Positions 33,574-45,511 of a stretch of DNA of 64,000 bases are shown here, in pieces. How positions within the stretch are numbered: the first letter of the stretch is position 1; each line of letters begins with the position of its first letter. A model generated the notes under the pieces. That model saw nothing but the letters and a program-made list of their open reading frames with translations. It ran no database searches and was not told where the DNA came from. This stretch comes from Pegoplata infirma (Eukaryota; Arthropoda; Insecta; Diptera; Anthomyiidae), in assembly GCA_963921195.1 (NCBI GenBank), contig OY992536.1:96869550-96933549 (forward strand), read 5' to 3'. The position numbers and the translations under genes were made by a program.

Positions 33574-35544
33574 GTCTTTAAAAAAACTTGACAATGACTA
33601 CAGACGACACAAAAGAAATACACAAAATAGACCGTACAATGCGAGTAATAATCACCACATTAATTGGAATGCAAACATTTTAGTTAAACAAATTAAATTT
33701 AACAAATATTTAGGTAAAAAATCGTTTAACTAAATTTGAATTCATAACTGAAATAGACAAAAAATCTAAAACTGATAGGGTTTAAATAAACCCAGATCTT
33801 TTATACAATGAATTTATTCATTAAATTTTTAGTTTTGAAATAAAGTTTAAAGTATTCATTTTTAACTGAAACATGAATCAAATTAATTTTTATTATTATG
33901 CATCCGAATACCATGAAAAAGAATAGTTGTATGTTTTTTTTTGTCTTTAAAAATATTATAAGTAGTTATTTATTATGATTTTTTTACATTATTAACCGTT
34001 TTTTTACAATTTGGAAAGAAAAAATTATTTTATCAAAATTTTTTTTTCCTCTGAATTTTAATATAATTTTACCTAAGTATTTTTCAAAGCTAAACCAACA
34101 TATTGTCAATGATATGCCCGTCCATCTGCAACATATTTACACAGATTAAAAAAAAAATTTAATTTTGTCGTTTTTTAGCGTCCCAAAAAAAGTGTAAATA
34201 CAACAGTTGTTAATACATTAGAATATTTTTTTTTAAAACAAAAAGTCACAAACAACTGTTATATTTGGTCTCTGAAGAGAAATCATAATAAAATTTATTT
34301 GTTACGATTTCTATTTTTGTCGACCATCCAAATTTTGATTTAATTGCTCAAATAACGTATTTTTGTCATAATATGACATATTATGTATGCTAATTAAACG
34401 TAATCTTATCATTTGATTGGAAAATGATGTTTGAATGATATGTTGCATGATTCTCTTTAACATGGATTTTATCGCGAGTAGATCGGATGTAAACAACGCG
34501 AGGTATAACGAAAATAGTCGAAAAATTTAAAGAAACGCTAAACAAATTTTTAATATTACTGAATCCGTGAAAAAAAAATTTTGATATTTTTTTTTGAATT
34601 AGTAGTCTGTAATATATAAAAAAATATAGTCACGTTTCGTGCACAGAAATTTTTTTTTTATTTTGTAATCCAGTGTTATTTATCAAGCACAACAAAAAAT
34701 CTTTGAAAGAATATAAATTTGGCTGAAAACCACAAATTTGCTTTAAAAGATAAAATAAAATAATTCAGGTAATAAATATTTGCAAAAGGGAAAATTTTAT
34801 CAAAAAAAGGTAAAAATTTTTTAGGATCTGCTTTTATGGCACATATAAAAGCAGATAATAAAAAAAATTAGACCTTTTCTGTAATAATAATTTCACTTTT
34901 GGAAATATTTATTGCGATATGCAGCCGCTCCATTAAATGATAATGCAATGTCTTTAAAAGGTAGTTTCTTTACATATTTCGCGTTGCAAAAAAATAAAAT
35001 ACTAATGTCTTTTTGGAAATCCCGATATTTTTAACCCAACTTGATTTTTATGACCTCACATATAAAAGAAGATCCTATAAAATGTAGACCTTTTCGTGCC
35101 AAAATTTTAAATTTTTCAAATATTTATTGCGATGTACAGCCACTCCATTGAATTTCAATGCAATGTCTTCACATATTTTGCGTTGTAAAAAAATAATAGT
35201 GTCTTTTAAATTCCTTTTGGAAATCCCGATTTTTTATGTCTTTATGACTTTGTAGCTGTTTCCTTTTTGTTATTTGTTAAATTATGCAAGCGATCACTTA
35301 TGCAGGTAGGATTTTGCATGCTGCTGGCATGCTTTAAAAAAATCCAACAAATGCGTGTGTATTTTCTGATTTGACTGTACCTGCGAAATATTAATTTTTT
35401 TTAAGATAATATAAAGTCGTTAGATTTCCTGCTAACAAATAAAATAATTTTTTGACCGCTAGATGCAAATAAAAAACGCAAAATTTAGTCGAAAAAACAC
35501 CAAATTACAAAATTCTTTCGAATTTATTTATTATATTAATATAT
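33574..35544. other. AT-rich sequence with a ~235-bp tandem duplication (34810-35240), no gene
   Basis: Two units at about 34810-35040 and 35045-35240 share 'gaccttttc', 'tattgcgat', 'cagccgctccatt'-like and 'tttttggaaatcccgat' words. A third relative lies at 22850-23040, so the unit belongs to a dispersed repeat, possibly the interior of the enclosing hAT. No coding motifs. Confidence 0.55.
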
Positions 35545-36388
35545 TAGGTGTGTTCCAGAACTTTCCGGGTAAAGTTCGGTAAAATGAGAGAAAATCAAAA
35601 AACCTCTCATGATACCACAAAAATGCACAAAAGTACGGGAACGCATAAAACCACATTTCAAGCCCAAAATAATAGAAAATGTAAGCAAACCAATCCCAAT
35701 AAGCAATTTTAAAATTCAAGTGCAAATCAAGTATAAAACAAGTGTAAATCAAGCCCTAAATTCCAGCCCCTGCTTGATTTATACTTGAATTACACTTGAA
35801 TTCAATAGCATACTCCAGCAAAACGGACACTGGAATTCAAGCCCTGTTTTTACAGCCTTTTCACTGGTTTTCAAGTGTAAAAACAGCGCTTGAATTCAAG
35901 TATCCGTTTTGCTGGAGAATGCTATTGAATTCAAGTGTAATTCAAGTATAATTCAAGCATAGACTGGAAACAAGGGCTTGATTAACACTTGATTTATACT
36001 TGATTTGCACTTGAATTTTAAAAGTGCTTATTGGGATAACGCTTAAATATTTTCGTAAGAAAAATCACTTTAAACAAGAAAACAAATTGTAAAAGTTTAT
36101 TTTAATAACAAATTATCTTTTTTTGTATTGAAATAACACATTTCCTTGGTTTAGTTCTTTATTTTATTTAAATTTCCAATTTAGCTTCACAAAAAAAACA
36201 GCTGATTTTTTCAACATCTGACTGTTACCAAATTACCCGAAAAAAAGTGCGGGTAAGTTCGGTAAAATGAGAAATAAATGTATTCTCTCAAAAACTCTCT
36301 CATTTACCCAATTTTTGCGTACGGGAACGCTTTTCGGGCTGGTTTGGGTACCCGCGGGCACCCGCGGTAACGTTGTGGAACGAACCTA
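35545..36388. mobile_element. candidate hAT-like element (TAGGT.NGTTCCA ends)
   Basis: Left end TAGGTGTGTTCCAGAAC and right end GTTGTGGAACGAACCTA are imperfect inverted repeats. Direct repeats 'cgggtaa(a)gttcggtaaaatgaga' (35570 and 36249) and 'acgggaacgc' occur in both halves. A clean 8-bp duplication is not visible, so the call is tentative. It hosts the palindrome at 35693-36037. Confidence 0.5.
35693..36037. repeat. near-perfect 345-bp palindrome
   Basis: ATCCCAATAAGCA at the left end pairs with TGCTTATTGGGAT at the right, and pairing continues almost without break through 'aattcaagtgcaaatcaag' and 'cttgattt(g/a)cacttgaatt' to a centre near 35865 ('ttcactgg'). Transcription of either strand would give a long hairpin. 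It may be a palindromic MITE; no target duplication was resolved. Confidence 0.8.
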
Positions 36389-36474
36389 TTATTTTCTATT
36401 AGTACCCCTTGCTGTAACTACTTGTAAAAACAACGATATCACTACTTACCATTACAATTTTGGCAACACTATTT

Positions 36475-37236
36475 TTATACCCTACACCACTCTGTGGACC
36501 GAAATATTGGTCCACCACCTTCAAGATTGACTCAGAATAACTTTTTGAGTCGATTTAGCGATGTCCGTCCATGTAAACGTTGTGCGCACGATACAGGTCG
36601 CAATTTTTAACCGATTTATCTGAAATTTGAGACTTAAGCTTCTTTTGACACAACGACGGACGCTATTGAAATTTGCAAAAATCGGTCCATTTTTTGACAT
36701 AGCCCCCATACAAACGTCCCCTTAAAATATGAGTCAAATGACTCTAACAATAACAATAGGTATCCTTTCGAAATTTGGCAGGTAAACGTGTTTTGTATTC
36801 ACAAATCACCACTCCACATTTTAAAGCAATCGGACCAGTTCTTCTTGTAGCCCCCATACAAACCACCCTTCCGATATTCACATAAATCGCTAACATTTCA
36901 TGAAAATAGGAAATGATTTATTAAAATTTTGTTTATTTTTAACACGTACTTTAATTACCCAATCAAAATTTGATTATAATCACACCATTTTTGGACTTAG
37001 GTCCCATATGAAAATTTCGCCCGCTATTCACTTAAATCGGTTAATTTAAAAACAAATAGAAGACTATTTTACTCACAATCAGATTTGGTTTGTGAGTGTT
37101 TTCTACACTTATTAAAGATTTGACCTAAGATAAACCAAATCGGTCCATGTTTGGACTTGGTACACATTTTCCGGAAAACACTGGTGTAGGGTATTATATG
37201 GTCGGTCTTGACCGACTATTATTTTCTTACTTGTTT
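36475..37236 (-). mobile_element. Helentron-like repeat, family 2
   Basis: Reverse orientation: 'ataccctacaccactctgtgg' half-hairpin at 36475, a remnant GTCC word near 36560, a conserved body, and at the other end 'ggtcggtcttgaccgac' stem-loop followed by 'ttcttacttgttttt'. Sister copies at 46166-48410 and 49599-50442. Same plan as family 1 but with unrelated body sequence. Confidence 0.82.
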
Positions 37237-37298
37237 TTGTATGTAGTTGGTATCACTTATTTATTATATTTTATTAAAATTATTTAATTAATATTAAT

Positions 37299-39443
37299 CA
37301 GTGCCTACGGTCAGTACCGTAGTACCGGGAATACCGGTATTCCCGGTTCTCGGTATTACCGGGAAATGGTACCGGTTTCCCGGTTCTCAATTCATTCCCG
37401 GTATTCCCGGGAATACCGGTATTCCCGGTTCCGGTTCTGACGGTATTCCCGGGACTACCGGTATGAATATTTTGTAAAATTTTGTAAAATTTTGTACAAT
37501 TAAAATTTTTTATTTGCTTTTACCAAAAAAAATACAAAACATGTGAAAAACACCATTTCCATTTTATTTTTTTAATTAAAGAAAAAAATAGTTACATAAT
37601 TTTTAAATTTTTTTTAAAACACAACTACAGTGGGTAAAAAAAGTAGTCGGACACTCATAACCTCAATTTCTTTCATTAAATTTGGTGGTTAAAATTCATG
37701 AAATTCCAAAATGTGTGGGTACCATTTTAAAGATCAGTTTTCACACTTTTAGAATCAGTTGTTCTTGAATCAAAATGATAGCTCAGTTTTTTGCAAATAA
37801 GCGAAAACTAAAATAACTTGTAAAATCACATCAAAAAAGAACTCGGACACTCATTAAATGCTTCCAGATTCCGCTTAATTCTAAATAAAATTAAAATGGA
37901 AAATGACTTAATTCTATTCTGGTGTTACTAATTGTTAACCTCCATGTCAGTTAAGCCAACATTCTTACATAATTTAAGCGGATTTAGCTGAAATCTCCTA
38001 AAATAAGAGTTTTTCTAGTAAGATGGCCGATATTTTTTAACAAGACTTTACAAAAAACGTCAAGTGCAATTCGAGCTTTAATGTACTAAATACTACACCA
38101 AGCTTAGCCATTTGTGACGTCATATACCAATTTAGATACGCGAAATCAGTCAAAAACGAAGCAAAAATAATAAAAAATATAGTATGCAGAAAGAAAAATG
38201 CGCTAAAATTGCATCAAAAACTAAAAACCATGGGAGGAAAGGTGATTAATGGTAAGTGTAGAACTCAAATATTGTGTAATGACATAGTTTTTATGCAGGG
38301 GTTACGTTACCAGGCCTCTGCGGGTGGTAAGTTGGTGTAACATCAAAAAAATAAAATCCAAAGCATTCAGAACCACTGATATTTCGTACTGGCCTATCTG
38401 TTTTGTTACTTATAAAGGTAAGTTCGCAGGTTTTCGGCCTAATGAATGATCTGACATGCGAAGAAAGGATTATCATGTGCATAAAGCCTAAATTCTGTAT
38501 GCAGTTTTAGCAAGGGAATTATTTATATATTAGAATCCCTTCACAGTAACATTTATACCTCTCAAATGGCAACTCTTCAATTACAAATGTATCCAGGAAT
38601 ATTATATGACATCTTACCTATTCATTGGACTATTTTACATCGAATATTTCACGGTTTATTGCGCATTTTTTGCGCGTTTTTCTTTCTGCATACTATATTT
38701 TGTATTAATTTCGCTTTGTTTTTGACTGATTTTGCGGATCTAAATTGGTATATGATGACACAAATGGCTTAGCTTGGTGTAGTATTTATTACATCAAAGC
38801 TCGAATTGCACTTGACGTTTTTTTTTTTAAATCCTGTCAAAAAAAAATCGGCCATCTTACTAGAAAAACGCTTATTTTAAGAGATTTCAGCTGAATTCGC
38901 TTAAATTATATAAAAATGTTGGCTTAACTGGCATGGAGGTTAACAATTAGTAACACCAGAATAGAATTATGTCATTTACCATCTTAATTTTATTTAGAAT
39001 TAAGCGGAATCTGAAAGTATTTAATCAGTGTCCGAGTTCTTTTTTGAGGTGATTTTATAAGTTATTTTAGTTTTCGCTGATTTGCAAAAAACTTAGCTAT
39101 CATTTTGATTCAAGAACAACTGATTCTAAAAGTGTGAAAAACCATCTTTAAAATGGTACCAACACATTTTGGAACTTAATGAATTTTAACCACAAAATTT
39201 AATGAAAGAAATTGAGGTTATGAGTGTCCGACTACTTTTTTTACCCACTGTAAATATTACTGAAATACTGATTAAATAGTGTAATTTAAACATTTTATTT
39301 TTTTGGTTTTGAGAACCGGTACCTGGATTAGAACCGGGAATACCGGTATTCCCGGGAATATATCTAGAACCGGGAAACCGGTTCCAGAACCGGGAATACC
39401 GGTATTCCCGGGAATACCGAGAACCGGGAAATGGGGGGCACTA
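37299..39443. mobile_element. hAT element, 2145 bp, TSD atattaat
   Basis: Starts CAGTGCC and ends GGCACTA, flanked by an exact atattaat duplication (37291-37298, 39444-39451). Both ends hold dense 'accgggaataccggtattcc' repeats (37318-37455, 39312-39432), unusually GC-rich here. The centre is a Tc1/mariner-like foldback (37628-39250). No hAT transposase. Confidence 0.88.
37628..39250. mobile_element. Tc1/mariner-like foldback, TSD ta
   Basis: Ends CAGTGGGTAAAAAAAGTAG and its complement, flanked by ta (37626-37627, 39251-39252). The arms (37628-38235 and about 38640-39250) are inverted copies with modest divergence. The unique centre (38240-38640) has a minus-strand open frame (38291-38482) without recognisable catalytic motifs. 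TA target and CAGTGG-type ends fit Tc1/mariner. Confidence 0.85.
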
Positions 39444-40126
39444 ATATTAATACATATAATTATTTTATTAAAATAAATATATAATTTCGGTGTTAGTTTT
39501 AAATCATGTGACATGTCACCAGTAAAAGCCATGGTAACGTAGTAGGAAAAAGAAAAGTTTAGTTTAGTTTCAAGTTTAGAATCTGCCACCATAACTATAC
39601 ACACAAATTATATATTTATGTCACAAATTTTATGTTATATTTTTGACTTATATTTTTTTACACTAGTTTTAAATATCATATTTAGAATCGACCGCAATCA
39701 CTTAACTTGTCCAAAATGCTTCTGATGTTTTAAAACTTTGTCAGTTGTCAGATTTTTTTTGCATGTAATGGAAAACACTGTAATTTGAACGTTTTAATTA
39801 CGATTACATGTTATTAGTAATTGAGTTTTTTCAATTACAATTATATGTAATTAGTAATTGAATTTTTCAATTACATTTACATGTAATTAGTAATTGAGTT
39901 TTTTCAATTACAATTACATGTAATTAGTAATTGAAAAAACTCAATTACTAATTACATGTAAATGTAATTAAAAAATTCAATTACTAATTACATGTAATTG
40001 TAATTGAAAAAACTCAATTACTAATTACATGTAATTGTAATTGAAAAAAATGTAATTGGTATCGCCCATGTCTGATATAAACTAACAATAGTTTTACCAC
40101 AATAATCTTATTAAGAAAAAATCTAT

Positions 40127-41290
40127 AGACTATAGGAAAAATGTCTCAGAATCTGAGACTTTTTCTATAGGAAAAATGTCTCAGAATCTAATACTTTTTC
40201 TATAGGAAAAATGTCTCAGAATCTGAGACTTTTTCAAAAAAATGTCTCAGATTCTAAGACTTTTTGTACAGGAAAAACGTCTCAGATTCTAAGACATTTT
40301 TACTATAGAAAAAGTCTTAAATTCTGAGACATTTTTCCTATAGAAAAAGTCTCTGATTCTGAGACATTTTTCCTATAGAAAATGTCTCGGATTCTGACAC
40401 ATTTTTCGTATAGAAAAAGTCTCAGATTCTGAGACATTTTTCCTATAGAAAAAGTCTCAGATTCTGAGACATTTTTCCTATAGAAAAAGTATCAGATTCT
40501 AAGACATTTTTCCTATAGAAAAAGTCTAAGATTCTGAGACATTTTTCCTATAGAAAAAGTCTCAGATTCTGAGACATTTTTCCTAAGTCTCAGATTCTGA
40601 GACATTTTTCCTATAGAAAAAGTCTCAGATTCTGAGACATTTTTCCTATAGAAAAAGTCTCAGATTCTGAGACATTTTTCCTATAGAAAAAGTCTCAGAT
40701 TCTGAGACATTTTTCCTATAGAAAAAGTCTCAGATTCTGAGACATTTTTCCTATAGAAAAAGTCTCAGATTCTGAGACATTTTTCCTATAGAAAAAGTCT
40801 CAGATTTTGAGACATTTTTCCTTAGGTTCTGAGCATTTTTCCTATAGAAAAAGTTTCAGATTCTGAGACATTTTTCCTATAGAAAAAGTCTCAGATTCTG
40901 AGACAGTTTTCCTATAGAAAAAGTCTCAGATTCTGAGACATTTTCCTATAGAAAAAGTCTCAGATTCTGAGACAATTTTCCTATAGAAAAAGTCTCAGAT
41001 TCTGAGACATTTTTCCTATAGAAAAAGTCTAAGATTCTGACTCATTTTTCCTATAGAAAAAGTCTCAGATTCTGAGACATTTTTCCTATAGAAAAAGTCT
41101 CAGATTCTGAGACATTTTTCCTATAGAAAAAGTCTCAGATTCTGAGACATTTTTCCTATAGAAAAAGTCTCAGATTCTGAGACATTTTTCCTATAGAAAA
41201 AGTCTCAGATTCTGAGACATTTTTCCTACAGAAAAAGTCTCAGATTCTGAGACATTTTTCCTATAGAAAATGTCTCTCAGGTTCTGAGAC
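40127..41290. repeat. 36-bp palindromic satellite, about 30 units
   Basis: The unit is 'tcctatagaaaaa' + GTCTCAGATTCTGAGAC + 'attttt', whose core is a 17-nt dyad. Orientation switches: the first ~130 bp (40127-40260) carry 'ctataggaaaaatgtctcag' in the opposite sense. Most units after 40420 are identical, with a few carrying single substitutions or missing bases (near 40585, 40825, 40945). It lies inside the CCCAGCA element. Scattered, decayed relatives occur near 45985-46105. Confidence 0.95.
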
Positions 41291-42091
41291 CTTTTATACC
41301 TATCAAAAATTATGTTAAACTGTGGATACATACATGCTACAACCTTGATAGTTCCTTTACAATGAATATTATATCCCACGCTTCTAGTTTTGATAAAAAG
41401 GATAGATTATGCTTCTTAATACCATAAAACAAATTGTAAGTACCACATACATATGCCAAATTAAGATGTGTACTTACGTTATTTCTGCCATATGTATCCA
41501 GAATGTATTTAAAAGCACAATTAGTGCTGCGAAAACCAAAAATTTTGTCCACAAAAAGATAACAAATAAATTGTTTTTTTTTATAAATTTTATTTTTCTG
41601 TTTGACATTTTTTTCAAAAATTATAAGTTTTTTTATTGATTCCGTGGAACAGTAGAGGAATGGAGTAACATTACTGGGGATTCTATTCCAGAATACATTG
41701 CCAAAAAACGATTCCATAAAATTTTGCTGGGTAATTTAAAAATTACACTCGAAAAAAATTTTACACTCAAAAAAAAAATTGTACACTCAAAAAAATATTA
41801 CACTCAAAAAAAAATTTTGTGCACACTCAGAAATATTTTTACAGTAAAAAAACATTACACCCGAAAAAAAATTTACACTCAAAAAAAAAAAAAATTAGAA
41901 ATTTTTTTTTTAAATGACTCAAAATAAAATATTTCTAATCAAAATTGTTAATTTGTTTTACGTTAAAAAATGTACCATCCTTAAAAAAGGGCATTGTGGA
42001 GGGTATTCGGCAAAGTCGAATTTATTTTTCCTACTTGCTTCTTATTGAAAATCACATTAGGCTCTACCTCACTACCTCACTCGAAAACTGA

Positions 42092-42414
42092 TTAAAGCTC
42101 TTTAATGATGGAGGTTTCTTTGTAGGAACCGCAAAATCTTGTTTTTTTCACCACCGTGATATTTGATTCATCCTCCGTGTTATCATATAGGTCGCATTCG
42201 TCCCCAGATTCGGTTTCGAATAAGATGTGTGTCCCATCTGTTCTGAATCGGAGGCAACATAACTCTCCGCATTCTTTACTTCACGGACTTCGACACGAAT
42301 ATCACCCATAGTGGCATCAGCTTTGTCTTCCGTGTTATCAAAGAGGTCGCATTCGTTACCAGATTCGGTTTCGAAAATGCCAGATGCATCTCCCATCAGC
42401 CTAGCATCGATCAG
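42092..42414 (-). pseudogene. possible exon of an acidic protein with a duplicated motif, frameshifted
   Basis: On the minus strand a pyrimidine-rich tract ending in acccag (42415-42420) looks like a splice acceptor. The following frame reads LIDARLMGDASGI then FETESGNECDLFDNTED. After about 30 more codons the same motif returns as FETESGDECDLYDNTED in the +1 frame, followed by about 20 residues and a TAA (42092-42094). The shift lies in the short stretch between the two copies. I do not recognise the protein. It could be a host exon, a transposon ORF (acidic N-termini are common in piggyBac-type proteins), or a pseudogene. Confidence 0.4.
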
Positions 42415-42420
42415 CTGGGT

Positions 42421-43432
42421 AAAAATGGGTAAAAGTAGATTAAAGTGGCATTTTTTTATATCTAATGAGATTATGAATCCAGAATTTTTATATCGTTATC
42501 GCACGTTATACGGAAGGAAATAAAATCTACATGGAACGATATAAAATAAAGAAGGGAACGATATGAATAGAACGGTAACGAAAAAGAGGGAAACTGTCAA
42601 AATCGCTCTAAATAATTTTTGTGAAGAAACTTTACGTCCACAATTTAATAAAATAATGAAACCGTATGCAAGAATTTTAGAAACAAGGACACAAATCAAG
42701 ATCCTTTTATGATTCGGTATTTAATATTACCGGTTATGAAGCTCTTGGCGGGCAAAATAAATGAAATTGAATTTTTTAGAATTTGATTTTGGGTTACCAA
42801 CGCATTTGATTAACTTAATTTTTAAGTTTATAAATTATACGGCATACATATTTATTAAAGTTCAGTATTCAGTTTCAATCCTTTTGTTTTGAATTCTGTA
42901 CTTCTTTTTTTTTTTTTGTTTCTGGCTGTCTGCTCATGGTTTCTGTATAGTATTATGAAGCGTCCGTTCCAACGACCGGCTGCTGCTGGATGGCTACTTG
43001 TTGGCTGGTTGTGGTTGGCGATTGATTAAGTGATCTCGCACCTTATTACAGTAATAATTTATGACTTTTAAACATGATATTTATAACAGAAATTCCACAA
43101 GGACATTTCATATAAAATGATAACTTTTATTTGTTTATTTTTTCTTAACTTTTTTTAATGTTTTCAAGATTTTAAGAAAAAGTTTTGAAATTTGTAAATA
43201 ATTCGTTTTATTAAAAAATTTCAAATTAATTTCTAATTTGAAAAATAAAAAACATATTAGTTAACAACAATTAATGTCTCTAATTATGATCTTGTTAAAA
43301 TATTTGAAACTTTTTGGTTTTGTAACATCAATAAAATTCTTTGAATAATGGTTGTTTCCAGTCAAAAACTGTTGTTTCTGCTACTTAATTTACGCTGAAA
43401 AACTACATGTTGTCCATACTTGTCTAAATGTT
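42421..43432. other. no gene recognised
   Basis: Non-repetitive AT-rich sequence with one less AT-rich patch (about 42925-43045, including 'ggctgctgctggatggc'). It shows none of the repeat families seen elsewhere and may be true host DNA. Confidence 0.35.
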
Positions 43433-43440
43433 TGTTAAAC

Positions 43441-45153
43441 TAGAGATGGGCCCGTGAGTGAATTTGATCACGCACGCTGACGAAATAAAAATATTGCTCA
43501 CGCACGAAAGTTTTTTTTCTGCTCACGTTCACGCACTCGCAAGTGAGTAACTAAAAATTTGCTCACGCTCACGAAATAATCACGCTCACGATGACTCACT
43601 TAATATTACCAAATTTTAGTTCTATTTTTGTTTCGATTTTTTGCACAAAAAGCATATGAATGAATTTTGACTCACGCACGCTGACGAAACAAAAATTTTA
43701 TTCACGCACTAAAGTTTTTTTTTTCTGCTCACGTTCACGCACTCGCAAGTGAGTAACTAAAAATTTGCTCACGCTCACGAAATAATCACGCTCGCGATGA
43801 CTTACGAAATTAATATTACCAAATTTTAATTCTATTTTTGTTTCGATTTTTTGCACAAAAAGCATATAATTTCCTAAAAACAATCGTAAAAATTTACTTA
43901 AATCACAATTTTGTATTAATTACCCTCTAAATTCAATATAATCACAATTTTTATACCCTCCACTCTAGTGATAGAGGGTATATATAAGTTTGTCATTCCG
44001 TTTGTAACACCCCATAAAGTATATATATTTATGATCCTCGATCGATTTTAAGTCGATCTAGCGATGTCCGTCCGTCCGTCCGTCTGTCTGTCTGTCCGTC
44101 CGTAGAAAACACGCTAACTTTTGAAAGACTTTACAGAGGCTACTGAAGTTTGGCATATATGTTTGTCATTTACCTGGTCAGGTTGGTATTGCAATCCAGC
44201 CAAATCGGTCCAGTGGTTCAAAAGTTATGAGCAAAAGAGTAAATTTCGGCAATGGTATTTCGCGAATTTGCGAGATAAAAAACACGATAACTTTCGAAAG
44301 ACAATAATGAGACTACTGAAGCTTGGCACGTATCTTTGTTGTTCCCCGGGTCTGTTTGGTTTTAAATTTTAGCTCAATCGGTCCAGTGGTTCAAAAGTTA
44401 TAAGCAAAAACTTGAATTTCAGATTAGTTTCATCGAAAATGCCACGTGTTTTAACAAGTTTTAAAAGCATTGGTGGTAACTAAACAATGCTTTTCAAACT
44501 TGTTTAATTTTAAAGCAATGCTTTTTAAACTTGTTTAGTTTTAAAAGCATTGGTAACTTATAAATTACACTCGAAAAAAATTTTACACTCAAAAAAAATT
44601 TTACACTCAAAAAAATTTTACACTCAAAAAAAAATTTTTTTTTTTTTACAAAAATGACAATATTTTGTGTAAGAAAAATTTTTACAGTAAAAAAAAACAT
44701 TACAATCGAAAAAAATTTTTCACTCAAAAAAAAAAATTAGTAATTTTTCTTTTTAAAAAAAAAAAATGACAAAAACAGAGTTTTTTACTCAAAATAAAAT
44801 ATTTCTAATCAAAATTGTTAAGTTTTTCACGTTAAAAAATGTACTACCCTTTATTAAGAATTCATTGTGGAGGGTATTCATAGATTCGGCAAAGTCGAAT
44901 TTAACTTTTCTACTTCTTCTAATTGAATTTTGGTCTTGGGGGAATTTCCTGTTCCCCCCCCCCCTTGGTTTTCAATTGTTTACTCACTTGTTTTCTGTTC
45001 TAGACAGCATTAAAAAATCAGAATTCACGAATTTTACTCACGCACGAAACTATTTTCTCTAATCAAGCGCACTTACGATCACGTTAGTAAAAATAAATTT
45101 CACTCATGATCACGCGTGAATCACGAAAAAATCGTGTCACGCGCTTATCTCTA
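43441..45153. mobile_element. hAT element, 1713 bp, TSD tgttaaac
   Basis: Starts TAGAGATGGGC, ends GCTTATCTCTA, flanked by exact tgttaaac copies (43433-43440, 45154-45161). Subterminal 'gctcacg', 'cgcacg' and 'gtgagtga' repeats crowd both ends, including a ~240-bp tandem duplication (43455-43640 / 43660-43860). The centre is a Helentron-like insertion. Relatives: 11001-11330 and pieces at 23880-24500. Confidence 0.92.
43952..44916 (+). mobile_element. Helentron-like repeat, family 1, nearly complete
   Basis: Same order as the copy at 26029-27080: terminal hairpin, GTCY microsatellite (44066-44103), body, 'ttacactcaaaaaa' words (44570-44640) and 'ttcggcaaagtcgaa' near the end. Part of the usual 'catcgaaatattggtctagg' block is missing at 44008. 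It supplied the empty sites for insertions in the copy at 18859-42032. Confidence 0.85.
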
Positions 45154-45511
45154 TGTTAAACTATGGTTGCATTTTCAGTTAAATCTTTATTTTTATTTGT
45201 TACTAATGAATCTAAATGATCATGGCTATTTTCCAAGTTTTTTTTGGTTAACTGATGTATTTAACCATTTGTAAGCAAGACTTATTGACATTAATTAATT
45301 CGTATATTGGTTTTAAATTGAACATTCAATGATATTTATGTACTTTTTGCTGTTATAACATAAATTTAAAGATTTTATAATTGGCTTTTAAATTTTGTCT
45401 AAAATTGAAAATAGTTTGCTAAAAATAGCAATTTTATTTAAACCAGAGGATTTTTCTCAATTTAAGATAAAATCTAGTAATATATTAAATTCTGAAATTT
45501 ATTTTTACATG

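Larger units (their letters stand above)
22155..40074. mobile_element. hAT foldback, TSD atataaac, expanded to 17.9 kb by insertions
   Basis: Starts CAGACATGGG and ends CCCATGTCTG, with the exact 8-bp duplication atataaac (22147-22154, 40075-40082). Both arms consist of 'caattacatgtaattagtaa' units (22190-22398 and 39790-40060). The middle contains a second hAT (22399-31321), several MITEs, a family-2 Helentron-like repeat and a third hAT (37299-39443). The arms alone would make a compact palindromic MITE. Confidence 0.9.
21804..41731. mobile_element. CCCAGCAAAAT-ended DNA element, TSD ta, carrying ~18 kb of insertions
   Basis: The left end CCCAGCAAAAT (21804) and right end ATTTTGCTGGG (41731) are exact inverted repeats, flanked by ta (21802-21803, 41732-41733). 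Sister Helentron-like copies (near 26664 and 44547) show the uninterrupted site 'agcattg..a..aaattacactcg'. Element-specific sequence is 21804-22154 and 40075-41731, including the satellite at 40127-41290. The rest is the hAT at 22155-40074. The superfamily is not certain; TA fits Tc1/mariner-like or related types. Confidence 0.85.
18859..42032 (+). mobile_element. Helentron-like repeat, family 1, expanded to 23 kb by nested insertions
   Basis: The left terminus (18859-19314) has the 'taccctccactctag..agagggta' hairpin, 'gtcattccg', 'tggggtcc'-complement block and the GTCY microsatellite (about 18998-19030). Its body resumes at 21633-21803 and again at 41732-42032, ending with 'ttcggcaaagtcgaa' and a diverged 'ctacttg'. 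The copies at 26029-27080 and 43952-44916 give the uninterrupted order and prove that these three pieces belong together. The insertions are the Transib-like element (19315-21632) and the CCCAGCA element (21804-41731). Confidence 0.85.

Noticed and set aside
38291..38482. Possible Tc1 transposase remnant in the foldback centre
   Set aside because: Only a weak resemblance (a DRPVRN word); no helix-turn-helix or DD(34)D motifs can be seen.
40127..41290. CRISPR-like array of palindromic repeats
   Set aside because: Units are strictly tandem with no unique spacers, in a eukaryotic transposon. It is a satellite.
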